A DNA stretch of 7,874 bases from Paludibacteraceae bacterium. GTDB lineage: Bacteria > Bacteroidota > Bacteroidia > Bacteroidales > Paludibacteraceae. The stretch spans positions 1-7,874 of the forward strand of contig JAGCMZ010000206.1 in assembly GCA_017646225.1 (NCBI GenBank), in the 5' to 3' direction. A program made the position numbers and the translations under genes. This document shows, piece by piece, positions 1-6,903 of the stretch; within the stretch, counting starts at the first letter, position 1, and every line of letters begins with the position of its first letter. The notes below the pieces were generated by a model that was not told the DNA's origin, did no database searches, and saw nothing but the letters and a program-made list of their open reading frames with translations.

Positions 1-1180
1 AAACGGGCATACCGTCGAACGCATTCTAAAAGCTGACGAGGTAATTAAAAGCCCTGGCATCCCCAACAAAGCCTTGCTTATTCAACAACTAAAGGCTTTG
101 GGCACCCCCATGATATCCGAAATTGAATTTGCTGGCAGATACAACAATGCCAAAACCGTTTGCATCACAGGTAGTAACGGCAAAACCACTACTACCATGC
201 TTACCTACCAAATGCTAAAAGATGCGGGGCTGAACGTAGGATTGGCAGGCAACGTGGGCAAAAGTTTTGCTTACCAAGTAGCTACCGAAAACTTTGATTA
301 CTATGTCATTGAGTTAAGCAGTTTTCAGCTAGATAACATGTACGAGTTCAAAGCAGATATTAGCGTGCTATTGAACATTACGCCCGACCACTTGGATCGT
401 TACGAATACAAGTTCCAAAATTACATCGATGCCAAAATGCGCATCACCCAAAACCAAACCGAAGATGACGTATTTATTTACTGGAACGACGACGAGGTGA
501 TTCAAAAAGAATTGGAAAAAATTGCCATCAAGGCAAAAAAACGTCCATTCTCGTTAACTGCCACCCCACAAATGGCCGCATACATCCAACAAAACCAATT
601 AAACCTAGCAACTATCAACGGCGAATTGCAAATGGAATTGGACGAACTGGGTTTGCGCGGACAACACAACCTATACAACTCGATGGCTGCTGCCTTATCG
701 GCCGCATCGTTCCACATTCAAAAAGAATCCATTCGCAACTCACTACACACCTTTGCAGGCGTAGAGCACCGTTTGGAATCGGTTTGCAATGTAAGGGGCG
801 TTGAGTTTATCAACGACTCAAAGGCTACCAACGTTAATTCTTGCTGGTATGCACTAGAAAGCATGCGTACCCCTGTGGTACTTATTTTGGGCGGTACCGA
901 CAAGGGCAACGATTACAACGAAATCAAACAACTCATCAAAGAAAAGGTACATACCTTGGTATTTATGGGTGTAGACAACAGCAAATTGGAAAACTTTTTT
1001 GCTCCCTTGGGCATTCCATTTGTAAGCACCCACTCGATGGAAGAGGCCGTTAAAGCTGCCTACCAAAAAGCCAACGTAGGCGACACAGTACTATTATCGC
1101 CTTGCTGTGCAAGTTTTGACTTATTCAAAAATTACGAAGACAGAGGTCGCTTGTTCAAAGAAACTGTAAAAGCGCTATAA
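1..1180 (+). CDS. murD: UDP-N-acetylmuramoyl-L-alanine--D-glutamate ligase MurD, 5' end missing
   Basis: This cytoplasmic Mur ligase adds D-glutamate to UDP-MurNAc-L-Ala using ATP. The reading frame is open from the window edge (first full codon at nt 2) to TAA at 1178-1180, giving 392 visible residues. About 50 N-terminal residues of the UDP-binding domain therefore lie upstream. A TTG at 74 could be taken as a start, but the family motif SPGIP is encoded before it (about nt 50-64), so it is internal. Motifs in order are the ATP P-loop GSNGKTTT (from nt 170), TPDHLDRY (about nt 380-403), the expected carbamylated lysine in DAKMRI (codon 434-436), GQHNLYN, EHRLE, NDSKATN, GGTDKGND and the C-terminal SPCCASFD with KNYEDRG. 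All three Mur ligase domains are represented and no catalytic motif is missing. The stop lies 3 nt before ftsW, so the two are almost certainly co-transcribed. Identity rests on motifs and on position in the dcw order. Confidence 0.97.
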   Translation, partial: NGHTVERILKADEVIKSPGIPNKALLIQQLKALGTPMISEIEFAGRYNNAKTVCITGSNGKTTTTMLTYQMLKDAGLNVGLAGNVGKSFAYQVATENFDYYVIELSSFQLDNMYEFKADISVLLNITPDHLDRYEYKFQNYIDAKMRITQNQTEDDVFIYWNDDEVIQKELEKIAIKAKKRPFSLTATPQMAAYIQQNQLNLATINGELQMELDELGLRGQHNLYNSMAAALSAASFHIQKESIRNSLHTFAGVEHRLESVCNVRGVEFINDSKATNVNSCWYALESMRTPVVLILGGTDKGNDYNEIKQLIKEKVHTLVFMGVDNSKLENFFAPLGIPFVSTHSMEEAVKAAYQKANVGDTVLLSPCCASFDLFKNYEDRGRLFKETVKAL

Positions 1181-1183
1181 AGC

Positions 1184-2464
1184 ATGAAAGAACTGATTCG
1201 GAAAATATTTAGAGGCGATGCCATACTTTGGATAACTGTCATAGGCCTGCTGATTATATCGGGGGTTATCATGTTTAGTGCCATTAGTAGCAGTGCGCAC
1301 CGCTACAACGACTACCTTACACCCTTTTGGGGACACTTAAAGCATTTGTGTCTGGCTTTTGTCATTATTTTGGTAGCCCATCAGTTCTCGTTTAGAAACA
1401 TTCGATTGGCCTTGTGGCTTATACCTATTCTATCGCTGGTTTTATTGGTGCTAACACCCATCATCGGCAAATCGGTAAATGGTGCCATTCGCTCCATATC
1501 CATCGGTGGTTTCGAAATTCAATCCATCGAGGTTACCAAACTGGCCATTGTTATCCTATTTTCTGAAATTCTGGGCTATTTTAATACCCACAAAAAACAA
1601 ATGAGCATCAAAACCTTTTGCATTATGTCGGGCATTCTGGGTTTGTTCTGTTTCTTGGTTATGATTCAGAACTTTTCTACTGCCTTCATTTTGTTTGGGG
1701 TAACCATGCTTATGATGTTTATCGGTAAGGTATCTATTAAGTACATTGCCAGCCTTATTGGCATTGTTATTGTGGTAGGTGGATTGTTTATTGGACTATC
1801 GTATGCCTTTAAAATTGAGAATGGCATTACCAAACGGGTAAATACATGGATTGGTCGCATCGATCAGTACAGCAATAGCCAAGAAGAGAAGGAGAAAACC
1901 AAAACCTTGGTAATTGACGATAAAAATCGTCAAATTATGAACTCAAAAATTGCCATTGCCAATGGTATTTCTCCTTGCGGTCCTGGCAATAGCATTCAAC
2001 GCGATTACCTAGCCTTGGCCTATTCCGACTTTGTGTACGCTGTTATCGTAGAAGAATACGGTATGCTAGGAGGCATACTCACCATACTTTTGTACGTCAT
2101 TATCCTGGCTAGGGCAGGTAAAATAGCACGGCGATGTGGACCAGATGAGGCTACAGAAGGCTTGTTGGTAATTGGGTTGGCACTCATCATTGTGCTCCAA
2201 GCCTTTATCAACATGGCGGTTGCCACCGAATTAGGCCCTGTAACGGGGCAAACTTTACCACTTATCAGTAGGGGTGGTATGTCGCTGTTTGTTACTTCCT
2301 TTGGATTTGGCCTGATGCTGGGCATTAGCGCACACAACGAAGAGCGCATCAAAAAAGAACAAGCTGCCCTAGTTGCAAACGCTGAAGCAAACACCGAACC
2401 TACTGAAACAGAAAACAATACAGAAGAAGAAACAACAACCGAAACCATAAACAACCAAGCTTAA
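1184..2464 (+). CDS. ftsW: Septal peptidoglycan glycosyltransferase FtsW (SEDS family)
   Basis: FtsW is the integral-membrane SEDS enzyme that polymerises lipid II into septal glycan strands together with a class B penicillin-binding protein. The 426-residue protein shows about ten hydrophobic segments, near residues 13-34, 50-68, 72-95, 114-133, 144-163, 165-182, 185-209, 284-311, 325-346 and 365-383. Between segments 7 and 8 is the long periplasmic loop with GPGNSIQRD and then SDFVYA. D282 of that motif aligns with the catalytic aspartate of SEDS enzymes (D297 of E. coli FtsW). The late motif LPLISRGG (residues 358-365) is also typical. Residues after about 385 are cytoplasmic and end in a Glu/Thr/Asn-rich tail (403-426). 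The ATG at 1184 lies 3 nt after murD and no Shine-Dalgarno sequence is visible. FtsW is preferred over RodA because of its place in the dcw cluster. Confidence 0.95.
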   Translation: MKELIRKIFRGDAILWITVIGLLIISGVIMFSAISSSAHRYNDYLTPFWGHLKHLCLAFVIILVAHQFSFRNIRLALWLIPILSLVLLVLTPIIGKSVNGAIRSISIGGFEIQSIEVTKLAIVILFSEILGYFNTHKKQMSIKTFCIMSGILGLFCFLVMIQNFSTAFILFGVTMLMMFIGKVSIKYIASLIGIVIVVGGLFIGLSYAFKIENGITKRVNTWIGRIDQYSNSQEEKEKTKTLVIDDKNRQIMNSKIAIANGISPCGPGNSIQRDYLALAYSDFVYAVIVEEYGMLGGILTILLYVIILARAGKIARRCGPDEATEGLLVIGLALIIVLQAFINMAVATELGPVTGQTLPLISRGGMSLFVTSFGFGLMLGISAHNEERIKKEQAALVANAEANTEPTETENNTEEETTTETINNQA

Positions 2465-2470
2465 TACACC

Positions 2471-5080
2471 ATGAATACAACCAACAAACGCATACTCATT
2501 AGTGGAGGAGGAACAGGAGGACACATTTTCCCTGCAGTATCTATTGCGAATGCCATCAAAGAGGCATACCCTGAGTCCAAAATATTGTTTGTGGGAGCAG
2601 AGGGTCGCATGGAAATGGAGAAAGTGCCCGCTGCTGGTTATGACATCATCGGTTTACCCATTCAAGGGCTGTATCGTTCACTTACACCCAAGAATTTTAC
2701 CGTTATCAAAAACCTATTTAAGAGTTTATCGAAAGCAAAAGACATCATTGCCGACTTTAAACCCGATATTGCCATTGGCGTAGGGGGGTATGCCAGTGCT
2801 CCTGTGTTGTATCAAGCGGCTAAACAAGGTATTCCTACCCTAATTCAAGAACAAAACTCGTACGCAGGTATTACCAATAAGATTTTGGGCAAGAAAGCCA
2901 AAAAAATATGTGTGGCATACGATCACATGGAACGTTTCTTCCCTGCTCAAAACATCGTTATGACGGGTAACCCTGTCAGACAAAACTTATTAAAAATAAA
3001 GGACCATAGCAACGAAGCCTACCAGTTCTTTAACTTTTCGCCCAAGAAAAAAACCTTGCTTATTATTGGCGGTAGTTTGGGAGCACGTACCATTAACGAA
3101 AGCATCTTAAAAGACCTAGAACTTTTGTACATGGTGCATCAAAACGACTTGCAGGTTATTTGGCAAACCGGTAAATTCTATATCGAAGACATCAAAAAGA
3201 AAACCAGTGCATTACCTATTAAAAACATGGTAATCACCGACTTTATTGCACGCATGGATCTAGCTTACAGCATTGCCGATTTGGTGATTTCGCGTGCAGG
3301 AGCCAGCTCTATTTCAGAGTTAAGTTTGCTTAGAAAACCTTGTTTATTAGTGCCTTCGCCAAACGTTTCAGAAGACCACCAAACCAAAAATGCCCTTGCA
3401 TTGGTAGAACGCAAAGCAGCCGTTATGGTATCGGACAAAGAAGCGCCTCAACAATTGCTCAATAAAACCATCGAATTGATTCAAAACAAAGAGCAATTGG
3501 CCGAGTTAAGCGAAAACATTGCCTATTTTGCCCGTCCTTACGCAGCAAACAGCATTGCCAACGAGGTGTTCCAACTAATTGATTTGCCTACCATCGATGT
3601 AAAAGAAAATACATCGGCAGAAATTCAAAGCGAAGAGCAAGCCGAGAAAGAAGTAGTAGAAACGAACGTCGCAACGACCCGATCGGAGATACAAGAAAAT
3701 AGCAGTAAAAAAATGCGCCAATACTACTTTTTGGGGATTGGAGGCATTGGAATGAGTGCCATTGCCCGCTATTTTCACCAAAAAGGACACTTGGTTGGGG
3801 GTTACGACCTTACTCGCACTCCCCTAACTCAAGCATTGGAAGAAGAAGGCATTAAAATTCATTACGATGATAACATCAGCCTGATTCCCGTTCGTTTTAT
3901 GGACATAGAGAATACGGTGGTTATCTATACTCCCGCTATTCCTGCCAACCACAGCGAGTTGGAATTCTTCCAAAAAGGACATTTTACCTTGCTAAAACGT
4001 TCCGAAATATTGGGCGAACTTACGCTGGGTCAAAATGCACTTTGTGTAGCAGGAACACACGGAAAAACCACCACCTCAACGCTTTTAGCACACCTGCTCA
4101 ACCAACGAGCACAAAAGGTCAACGCGTTTTTGGGTGGCATTGCTAAAAACTACGATACCAACTTGCTAACCAGCAAACAAAGCAACGATGTGGTAGTTGA
4201 AGCCGACGAATACGACCGTTCGTTCTTACGACTTACCCCAAAAATGGCCATTATTACCGCTACCGATGCCGACCATTTGGATATTTATGGTAGCCACGAA
4301 GAATTGTTAAAAGGATTTGCCGATTTTACCTCGCTCATCAAGCCAGGCGGCACTTTGGTGATAAAAAAAGGACTTGAACTGGTTCCCAACACCAACCCAG
4401 AAGTAACTGTATATCAGTACTCTTCGACCGAACAGGCCGATTTTTATGCCGAAAACATTGTTACCCAAGACGGCAGACTTTTCTTTGACTTTGTATCGCC
4501 CAAAGGACGTATCGACCAAGTGGAATTAGGCGTTCCTGTTCTAATCAACGTAGAAAATGCCGTGGCAGCCATGGCCATCGCACAACTAAACGGTGCTACC
4601 GACGAACAATTGCGCAAAGGTGTTTCATCGTTCAAGGGCAACAAACGCCGTTTTGATATTCAAGTAAAAAACGAACGTTGCATCTACATTGACGACTACG
4701 CTCACCACCCAGCCGAAATTGAGGCCTGCGTTAGCTCTATTCGTCATTTGTATCCCGATAAAAAGATATGCGGTGTATTTCAACCTCACTTGTACACCCG
4801 TACCCGCGATTTTGCACGTGAGTTTGCTCAAAGCCTATCGCAATTGGACGATATTATCCTGCTAGACATCTACCCTGCACGCGAATTGCCCATCAAGGGA
4901 GTGAATGCAGAACTTATCGCCAAATACATTAAACACAAAAACAAAACCATTTGCAGCCCCAAAGAAGCATTGGTAGAAGAGCTAAAAAATCATACCTTTG
5001 ACGTATTGATTACCATTGGAGCTGGAAACATAGACCAAGAAGTACCCAAAGTTGCGCAATACCTATCGTCACTTAGCTAA
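2471..5080 (+). CDS. murG-murC: Fused MurG (lipid II synthase) - MurC (UDP-MurNAc--L-alanine ligase)
   Basis: A single 869-residue reading frame holds two enzymes usually made separately. Residues 1 to about 371 are MurG, which transfers GlcNAc from UDP-GlcNAc to lipid I at the inner face of the membrane. Its motifs are GGGTGGHIFPA (12-22), GVGGYAS (103-109), EQNSYAGITNK (127-137), TGNPVR (165-170), GGSLGARTINES (200-211), and SRAGASSISEL (274-284) followed by EDHQTKNA. Residues 415-869 form a complete MurC of 455 residues, which adds L-alanine to UDP-MurNAc with ATP. Its motifs are GIGGIGMSAIA (422-432), the P-loop AGTHGKTTT (527-535), EADEYDRSF (577-585), TDADHLDIYG (598-607), DDYAHHPAE (741-749) and QPHLYTRTRD (771-780). 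Residues about 372-414 are an acidic linker. Both halves have the usual family length and intact motifs, so this is a gene fusion and not a truncation. Separate adjacent murG and murC genes are the norm. The start lies 6 nt after ftsW and the stop overlaps the ftsQ start by one base. Confidence 0.95.
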   Translation: MNTTNKRILISGGGTGGHIFPAVSIANAIKEAYPESKILFVGAEGRMEMEKVPAAGYDIIGLPIQGLYRSLTPKNFTVIKNLFKSLSKAKDIIADFKPDIAIGVGGYASAPVLYQAAKQGIPTLIQEQNSYAGITNKILGKKAKKICVAYDHMERFFPAQNIVMTGNPVRQNLLKIKDHSNEAYQFFNFSPKKKTLLIIGGSLGARTINESILKDLELLYMVHQNDLQVIWQTGKFYIEDIKKKTSALPIKNMVITDFIARMDLAYSIADLVISRAGASSISELSLLRKPCLLVPSPNVSEDHQTKNALALVERKAAVMVSDKEAPQQLLNKTIELIQNKEQLAELSENIAYFARPYAANSIANEVFQLIDLPTIDVKENTSAEIQSEEQAEKEVVETNVATTRSEIQENSSKKMRQYYFLGIGGIGMSAIARYFHQKGHLVGGYDLTRTPLTQALEEEGIKIHYDDNISLIPVRFMDIENTVVIYTPAIPANHSELEFFQKGHFTLLKRSEILGELTLGQNALCVAGTHGKTTTSTLLAHLLNQRAQKVNAFLGGIAKNYDTNLLTSKQSNDVVVEADEYDRSFLRLTPKMAIITATDADHLDIYGSHEELLKGFADFTSLIKPGGTLVIKKGLELVPNTNPEVTVYQYSSTEQADFYAENIVTQDGRLFFDFVSPKGRIDQVELGVPVLINVENAVAAMAIAQLNGATDEQLRKGVSSFKGNKRRFDIQVKNERCIYIDDYAHHPAEIEACVSSIRHLYPDKKICGVFQPHLYTRTRDFAREFAQSLSQLDDIILLDIYPARELPIKGVNAELIAKYIKHKNKTICSPKEALVEELKNHTFDVLITIGAGNIDQEVPKVAQYLSSLS
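3584..3712 (+). other. Acidic linker joining the MurG and MurC domains
   Basis: These 43 codons (residues 372-414 of the fusion) lie between the last MurG helix (NEVFQLID) and the first MurC strand (MRQYYFLGIGG). The segment is rich in Glu, with Thr, Ser, Gln and Asn, and has no long hydrophobic run, so a flexible soluble tether is likely. It matches no domain I know. Its skewed composition and in-frame continuity argue that it is translated, and not an intergenic spacer joined by a sequencing error. The exact MurG boundary is uncertain by several residues. Confidence 0.75.
3700..3715 (+). promoter_or_regulatory. Possible internal translation start for free-standing MurC
   Basis: An in-frame ATG at 3713-3715 (Met415 of the fusion) falls exactly where a stand-alone MurC would begin, directly before QYYFLGIGG. 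The preceding bases are A-rich, with A at -1, -2, -3, -6 and -12. This resembles the A-rich, Kozak-like contexts described for Bacteroidota, where Shine-Dalgarno pairing is little used. A GGAG at 3685-3688 is 24 nt upstream, too far to act as a normal ribosome binding site. Initiation here is an inference. The ATG may simply be the fossil start of the former murC gene. Confidence 0.35.
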
Positions 5081-5082
5081 TG
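5078..5082 (+). promoter_or_regulatory. TAATG stop/start overlap coupling murG-murC to ftsQ
   Basis: The TAA of murG-murC (5078-5080) shares its last A with the ATG of ftsQ (5080-5082). No ribosome binding site precedes the ftsQ start, and the bases at -3 and -6 are C and T, a poor start context for this phylum. Re-initiation by ribosomes ending on the fusion is therefore the likely way ftsQ is translated. The overlap is seen directly; the coupling is inferred. Confidence 0.6.
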
Positions 5083-5847
5083 AACCCTAAAGTAAAACAT
5101 ATACTTTCGCTCATAGCAGTTATCACTAGCATAACCTGCTTGTTGGGGTACTGTATCTTTGCGTTGATTTACTTTCACAAACCCGACCAGAAAGTACAAT
5201 GCAAAAGCGTCAGTGTATGCGTTATGGACAGCACCGAGCATGGTTTTGTAAACGCTGCCATGATATACGATCACCTTGCCAAGCAAAAGCTAAGTCCTAT
5301 AGGCGGCATGATAGGCATTGAAGAGTCACATCGCATCGAAAAAAGCATTGCTAAACTTAGCCCCATTAAGGTAGTACATTGTTACATGGGTTACAACGGC
5401 AATTTTCACATCAATTTGTACCAACGATGCCCTATTTATCGTGTATTACCATCCGAAGGAGTTAGTTATTACATCGATAACGACCGACGCACCATGCCCA
5501 TTTCGCACCTATTTACAGCATACACCCCCATCGTAACGGGTAAAATTACCCCCGACGAAGCCAAAGGCGAGTTATATGACTTTATGGTGTACCTACTATC
5601 GGACGATGATTGGAACGCGCTTTTTACGGAGGTTCATATAGACGAAAAGCATAACATTCGCCTAACCAGCAGACAAGGTATTAAATACATTGAATTGGGT
5701 AAACTCAACAACTATGCAAACAAGATGGAGAAATTGCGTGCATGGTACCAACAATACCCCCACAAAAACGATGCCTCTGTCTATAAAAAGATTACCATTA
5801 CATACGACGAACTTATATTCTGTACAAAAATAAACAATCATGAGTAA
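5080..5847 (+). CDS. ftsQ: Cell division protein FtsQ
   Basis: FtsQ is a bitopic inner-membrane protein that links the cytoplasmic division ring to the periplasmic FtsL/FtsB and septal synthase complex. The 255 residues comprise a short cytoplasmic N-terminus with two lysines, one membrane segment (about residues 8-32) and a periplasmic region. The POTRA-like part runs from about 42 to 120 and contains HRIEKSIAKLSPI and INLYQRCPIYRV. The following beta domain contains YYIDNDRRTMPIS (130-142), IVTGKI (151-156), HNIRLTSRQGIKYIELG (191-207), KMEKLRAWYQQ (215-225) and the terminal strand ITITYDELIFCTK (238-250). This pattern matches FtsQ of Bacteroidota, which is poorly conserved elsewhere. The predicted periplasmic part holds five cysteines (41, 47, 101, 117, 248). 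The start overlaps the murG-murC stop by one base and the 3' end overlaps ftsA by 8 nt. The assignment relies on topology, motifs and position. Confidence 0.9.
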   Translation: MNPKVKHILSLIAVITSITCLLGYCIFALIYFHKPDQKVQCKSVSVCVMDSTEHGFVNAAMIYDHLAKQKLSPIGGMIGIEESHRIEKSIAKLSPIKVVHCYMGYNGNFHINLYQRCPIYRVLPSEGVSYYIDNDRRTMPISHLFTAYTPIVTGKITPDEAKGELYDFMVYLLSDDDWNALFTEVHIDEKHNIRLTSRQGIKYIELGKLNNYANKMEKLRAWYQQYPHKNDASVYKKITITYDELIFCTKINNHE

Positions 5848-6883
5848 GCCAACCTACATAGCAGCCATAGACATTGGCACTCAAAGTATCATTGGTGCCA
5901 TTGCCGAAAAGTTACCCAACAAAACCATACAAATTAAGGCGATAGAAGAAGCCAAAACTCGCCCAAATGCTGTGGTAGAGGGCCGCGTTAAGGACATAAA
6001 CAGCGTTCTATACGAAATTAAAACCATCTGCAAGAAGCTAACCAACCAAACCAATATACCCATTAACAAACTGTACCTATTCAGCAGTTGGCTCACCAAA
6101 GAAAACAATTACAAAGAATGGGAAGTGTTGTTTGCCAACGTCAATGGCAAACACAAAGAGTCGTTGACTTTTTTATCGGTACCTAACCTGCTTACCAGCA
6201 AAGCCGATTTATTCCTTACCCCTGCCGAACAAAACAATGGTTGCTTGTTTATCGACATGGGAGCTGGCAGCACCAGTTACATCCTACGTGCCAAAGGCCA
6301 AGAAGACATGAAAGGAATCATCAACATAGGTGGCTACCTAATCAGTAACGATTTAACATACAAAGGGTTACAATTTGAATATGCAGAAAAACTGAAAAAA
6401 AGACTGGGCGATGCACAACCTAAAAAATTGGAATTCCCCAATAAATACATCAGCCTAAAACCCGATGGTCCTTTTGACATCAACCAAAGCATCAGTTTAT
6501 TGGAATTATCTACCATGATAGAAGAGCGCGTAGACGATACGGCGCGTAGAATTCTATCCAAATTGATGAAAAACGGTATGCTCAAATCGGAAGGATGCAA
6601 GATTGTTTTGTCGGGCGGTGCCTGCTTGCTAAAACATTTACCCGATTGGTATGCCGATAAAACCCGTTTAGAAGTACGCATAGCCGATGCCATCAACATC
6701 ATTGACAATGACGAGTTATCGCAATCGTGCAACAAACCCCGCTATCATACACTTTTAAGCCTACTATTGCAAGGCAGCGAAGATTGCAGAGCGCCCAAAA
6801 GCACATCGTGGAATCCTTTTAAATTACCCACCAAAGGCGGTATTAACTCGGCACTTGACAAAGCCATCGAAACCTTATTTTAA
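5840..6883 (+). CDS. ftsA: Cell division protein FtsA, short form apparently lacking subdomain 1C
   Basis: FtsA is the actin-like ATPase that tethers FtsZ filaments to the membrane and recruits later division proteins. The 347-residue protein has the actin-fold motifs: phosphate-1 AIDIGTQSIIG (9-19), the VEGRVKDINSV helix start (46-56), phosphate-2 LFIDMGAGSTSY (136-147), the NIGGYLISNDL segment (162-172), the 2B helix with MIEERVDDTARRIL (226-239) and the adenine motif IVLSGGACLL (255-264). E. coli FtsA has 420 residues. From phosphate-2 to the C-terminus the two are about equal in length. The deficit lies between KLYLFSS (77-83) and TFLSVPNL (110-117), where about 26 residues replace roughly 100. 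Subdomain 1C normally sits in that interval. The C-terminus (about 335-347) can form a short amphipathic helix, as expected for membrane binding, but has only one lysine. The ATG overlaps the ftsQ end by 8 nt and has an A-rich leader. Identity as FtsA is supported by its place before ftsZ. Confidence 0.92.
   Translation: MSKPTYIAAIDIGTQSIIGAIAEKLPNKTIQIKAIEEAKTRPNAVVEGRVKDINSVLYEIKTICKKLTNQTNIPINKLYLFSSWLTKENNYKEWEVLFANVNGKHKESLTFLSVPNLLTSKADLFLTPAEQNNGCLFIDMGAGSTSYILRAKGQEDMKGIINIGGYLISNDLTYKGLQFEYAEKLKKRLGDAQPKKLEFPNKYISLKPDGPFDINQSISLLELSTMIEERVDDTARRILSKLMKNGMLKSEGCKIVLSGGACLLKHLPDWYADKTRLEVRIADAINIIDNDELSQSCNKPRYHTLLSLLLQGSEDCRAPKSTSWNPFKLPTKGGINSALDKAIETLF
6086..6166 (+). other. Site of the missing 1C subdomain in FtsA
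   Basis: Codons 83-109 of ftsA bridge the end of the first 1A half (KLYLFSS) to the second 1A half (TFLSVPNLLTSKADLFLT, just before phosphate-2). In FtsA from E. coli and from Bacteroides, as I recall them, this interval holds the 1C subdomain of about 80 residues with HVIPQ-like and DPVG-like motifs. None of those motifs is present here. The bridge contains two tryptophans (84, 94) and is otherwise polar and charged. The reading frame is continuous on both sides, so the gap is not a frameshift. Confidence 0.7.
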
Positions 6884-6903
6884 CCTTACAATCAACCAAT
6901 TAT

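Noticed and set aside
74..76. TTG at 74 as the start of murD
   Set aside because: The frame is open to the window edge and encodes the MurD motif SPGIP before this codon, so the gene begins outside the window.
2020..2454. Open frame of 144 codons on the minus strand inside ftsW
   Set aside because: It lies wholly antisense to a clearly coding gene, has no recognisable motif and reads as the mirror of membrane-segment codons.
3594..3617. Small inverted repeat (CGATGTA at 3595-3601, TACATCG at 3610-3616, 8-nt loop) at the MurG/linker boundary
   Set aside because: A 7-bp stem is expected by chance several times in a window of this size, and there is no U-tract. The position is suggestive of an old intergenic hairpin, but the evidence is too weak.
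3580..3720. The fusion as a sequencing artefact that removed a stop codon
   Set aside because: Both domains and the linker stay in one frame without a shift, and the linker has protein-like, strongly acidic composition. Raw reads could still test this.
6334..6735. Open frame of 133 codons on the minus strand inside ftsA
   Set aside because: It is antisense to the phosphate-2 to adenine-motif part of ftsA, with no start context or motif.
6884..6903. Promoter or terminator between ftsA and ftsZ
   Set aside because: The 20-nt gap has no stem, no U-tract and no room for a promoter. A promoter inside ftsA cannot be excluded but none is recognisable.
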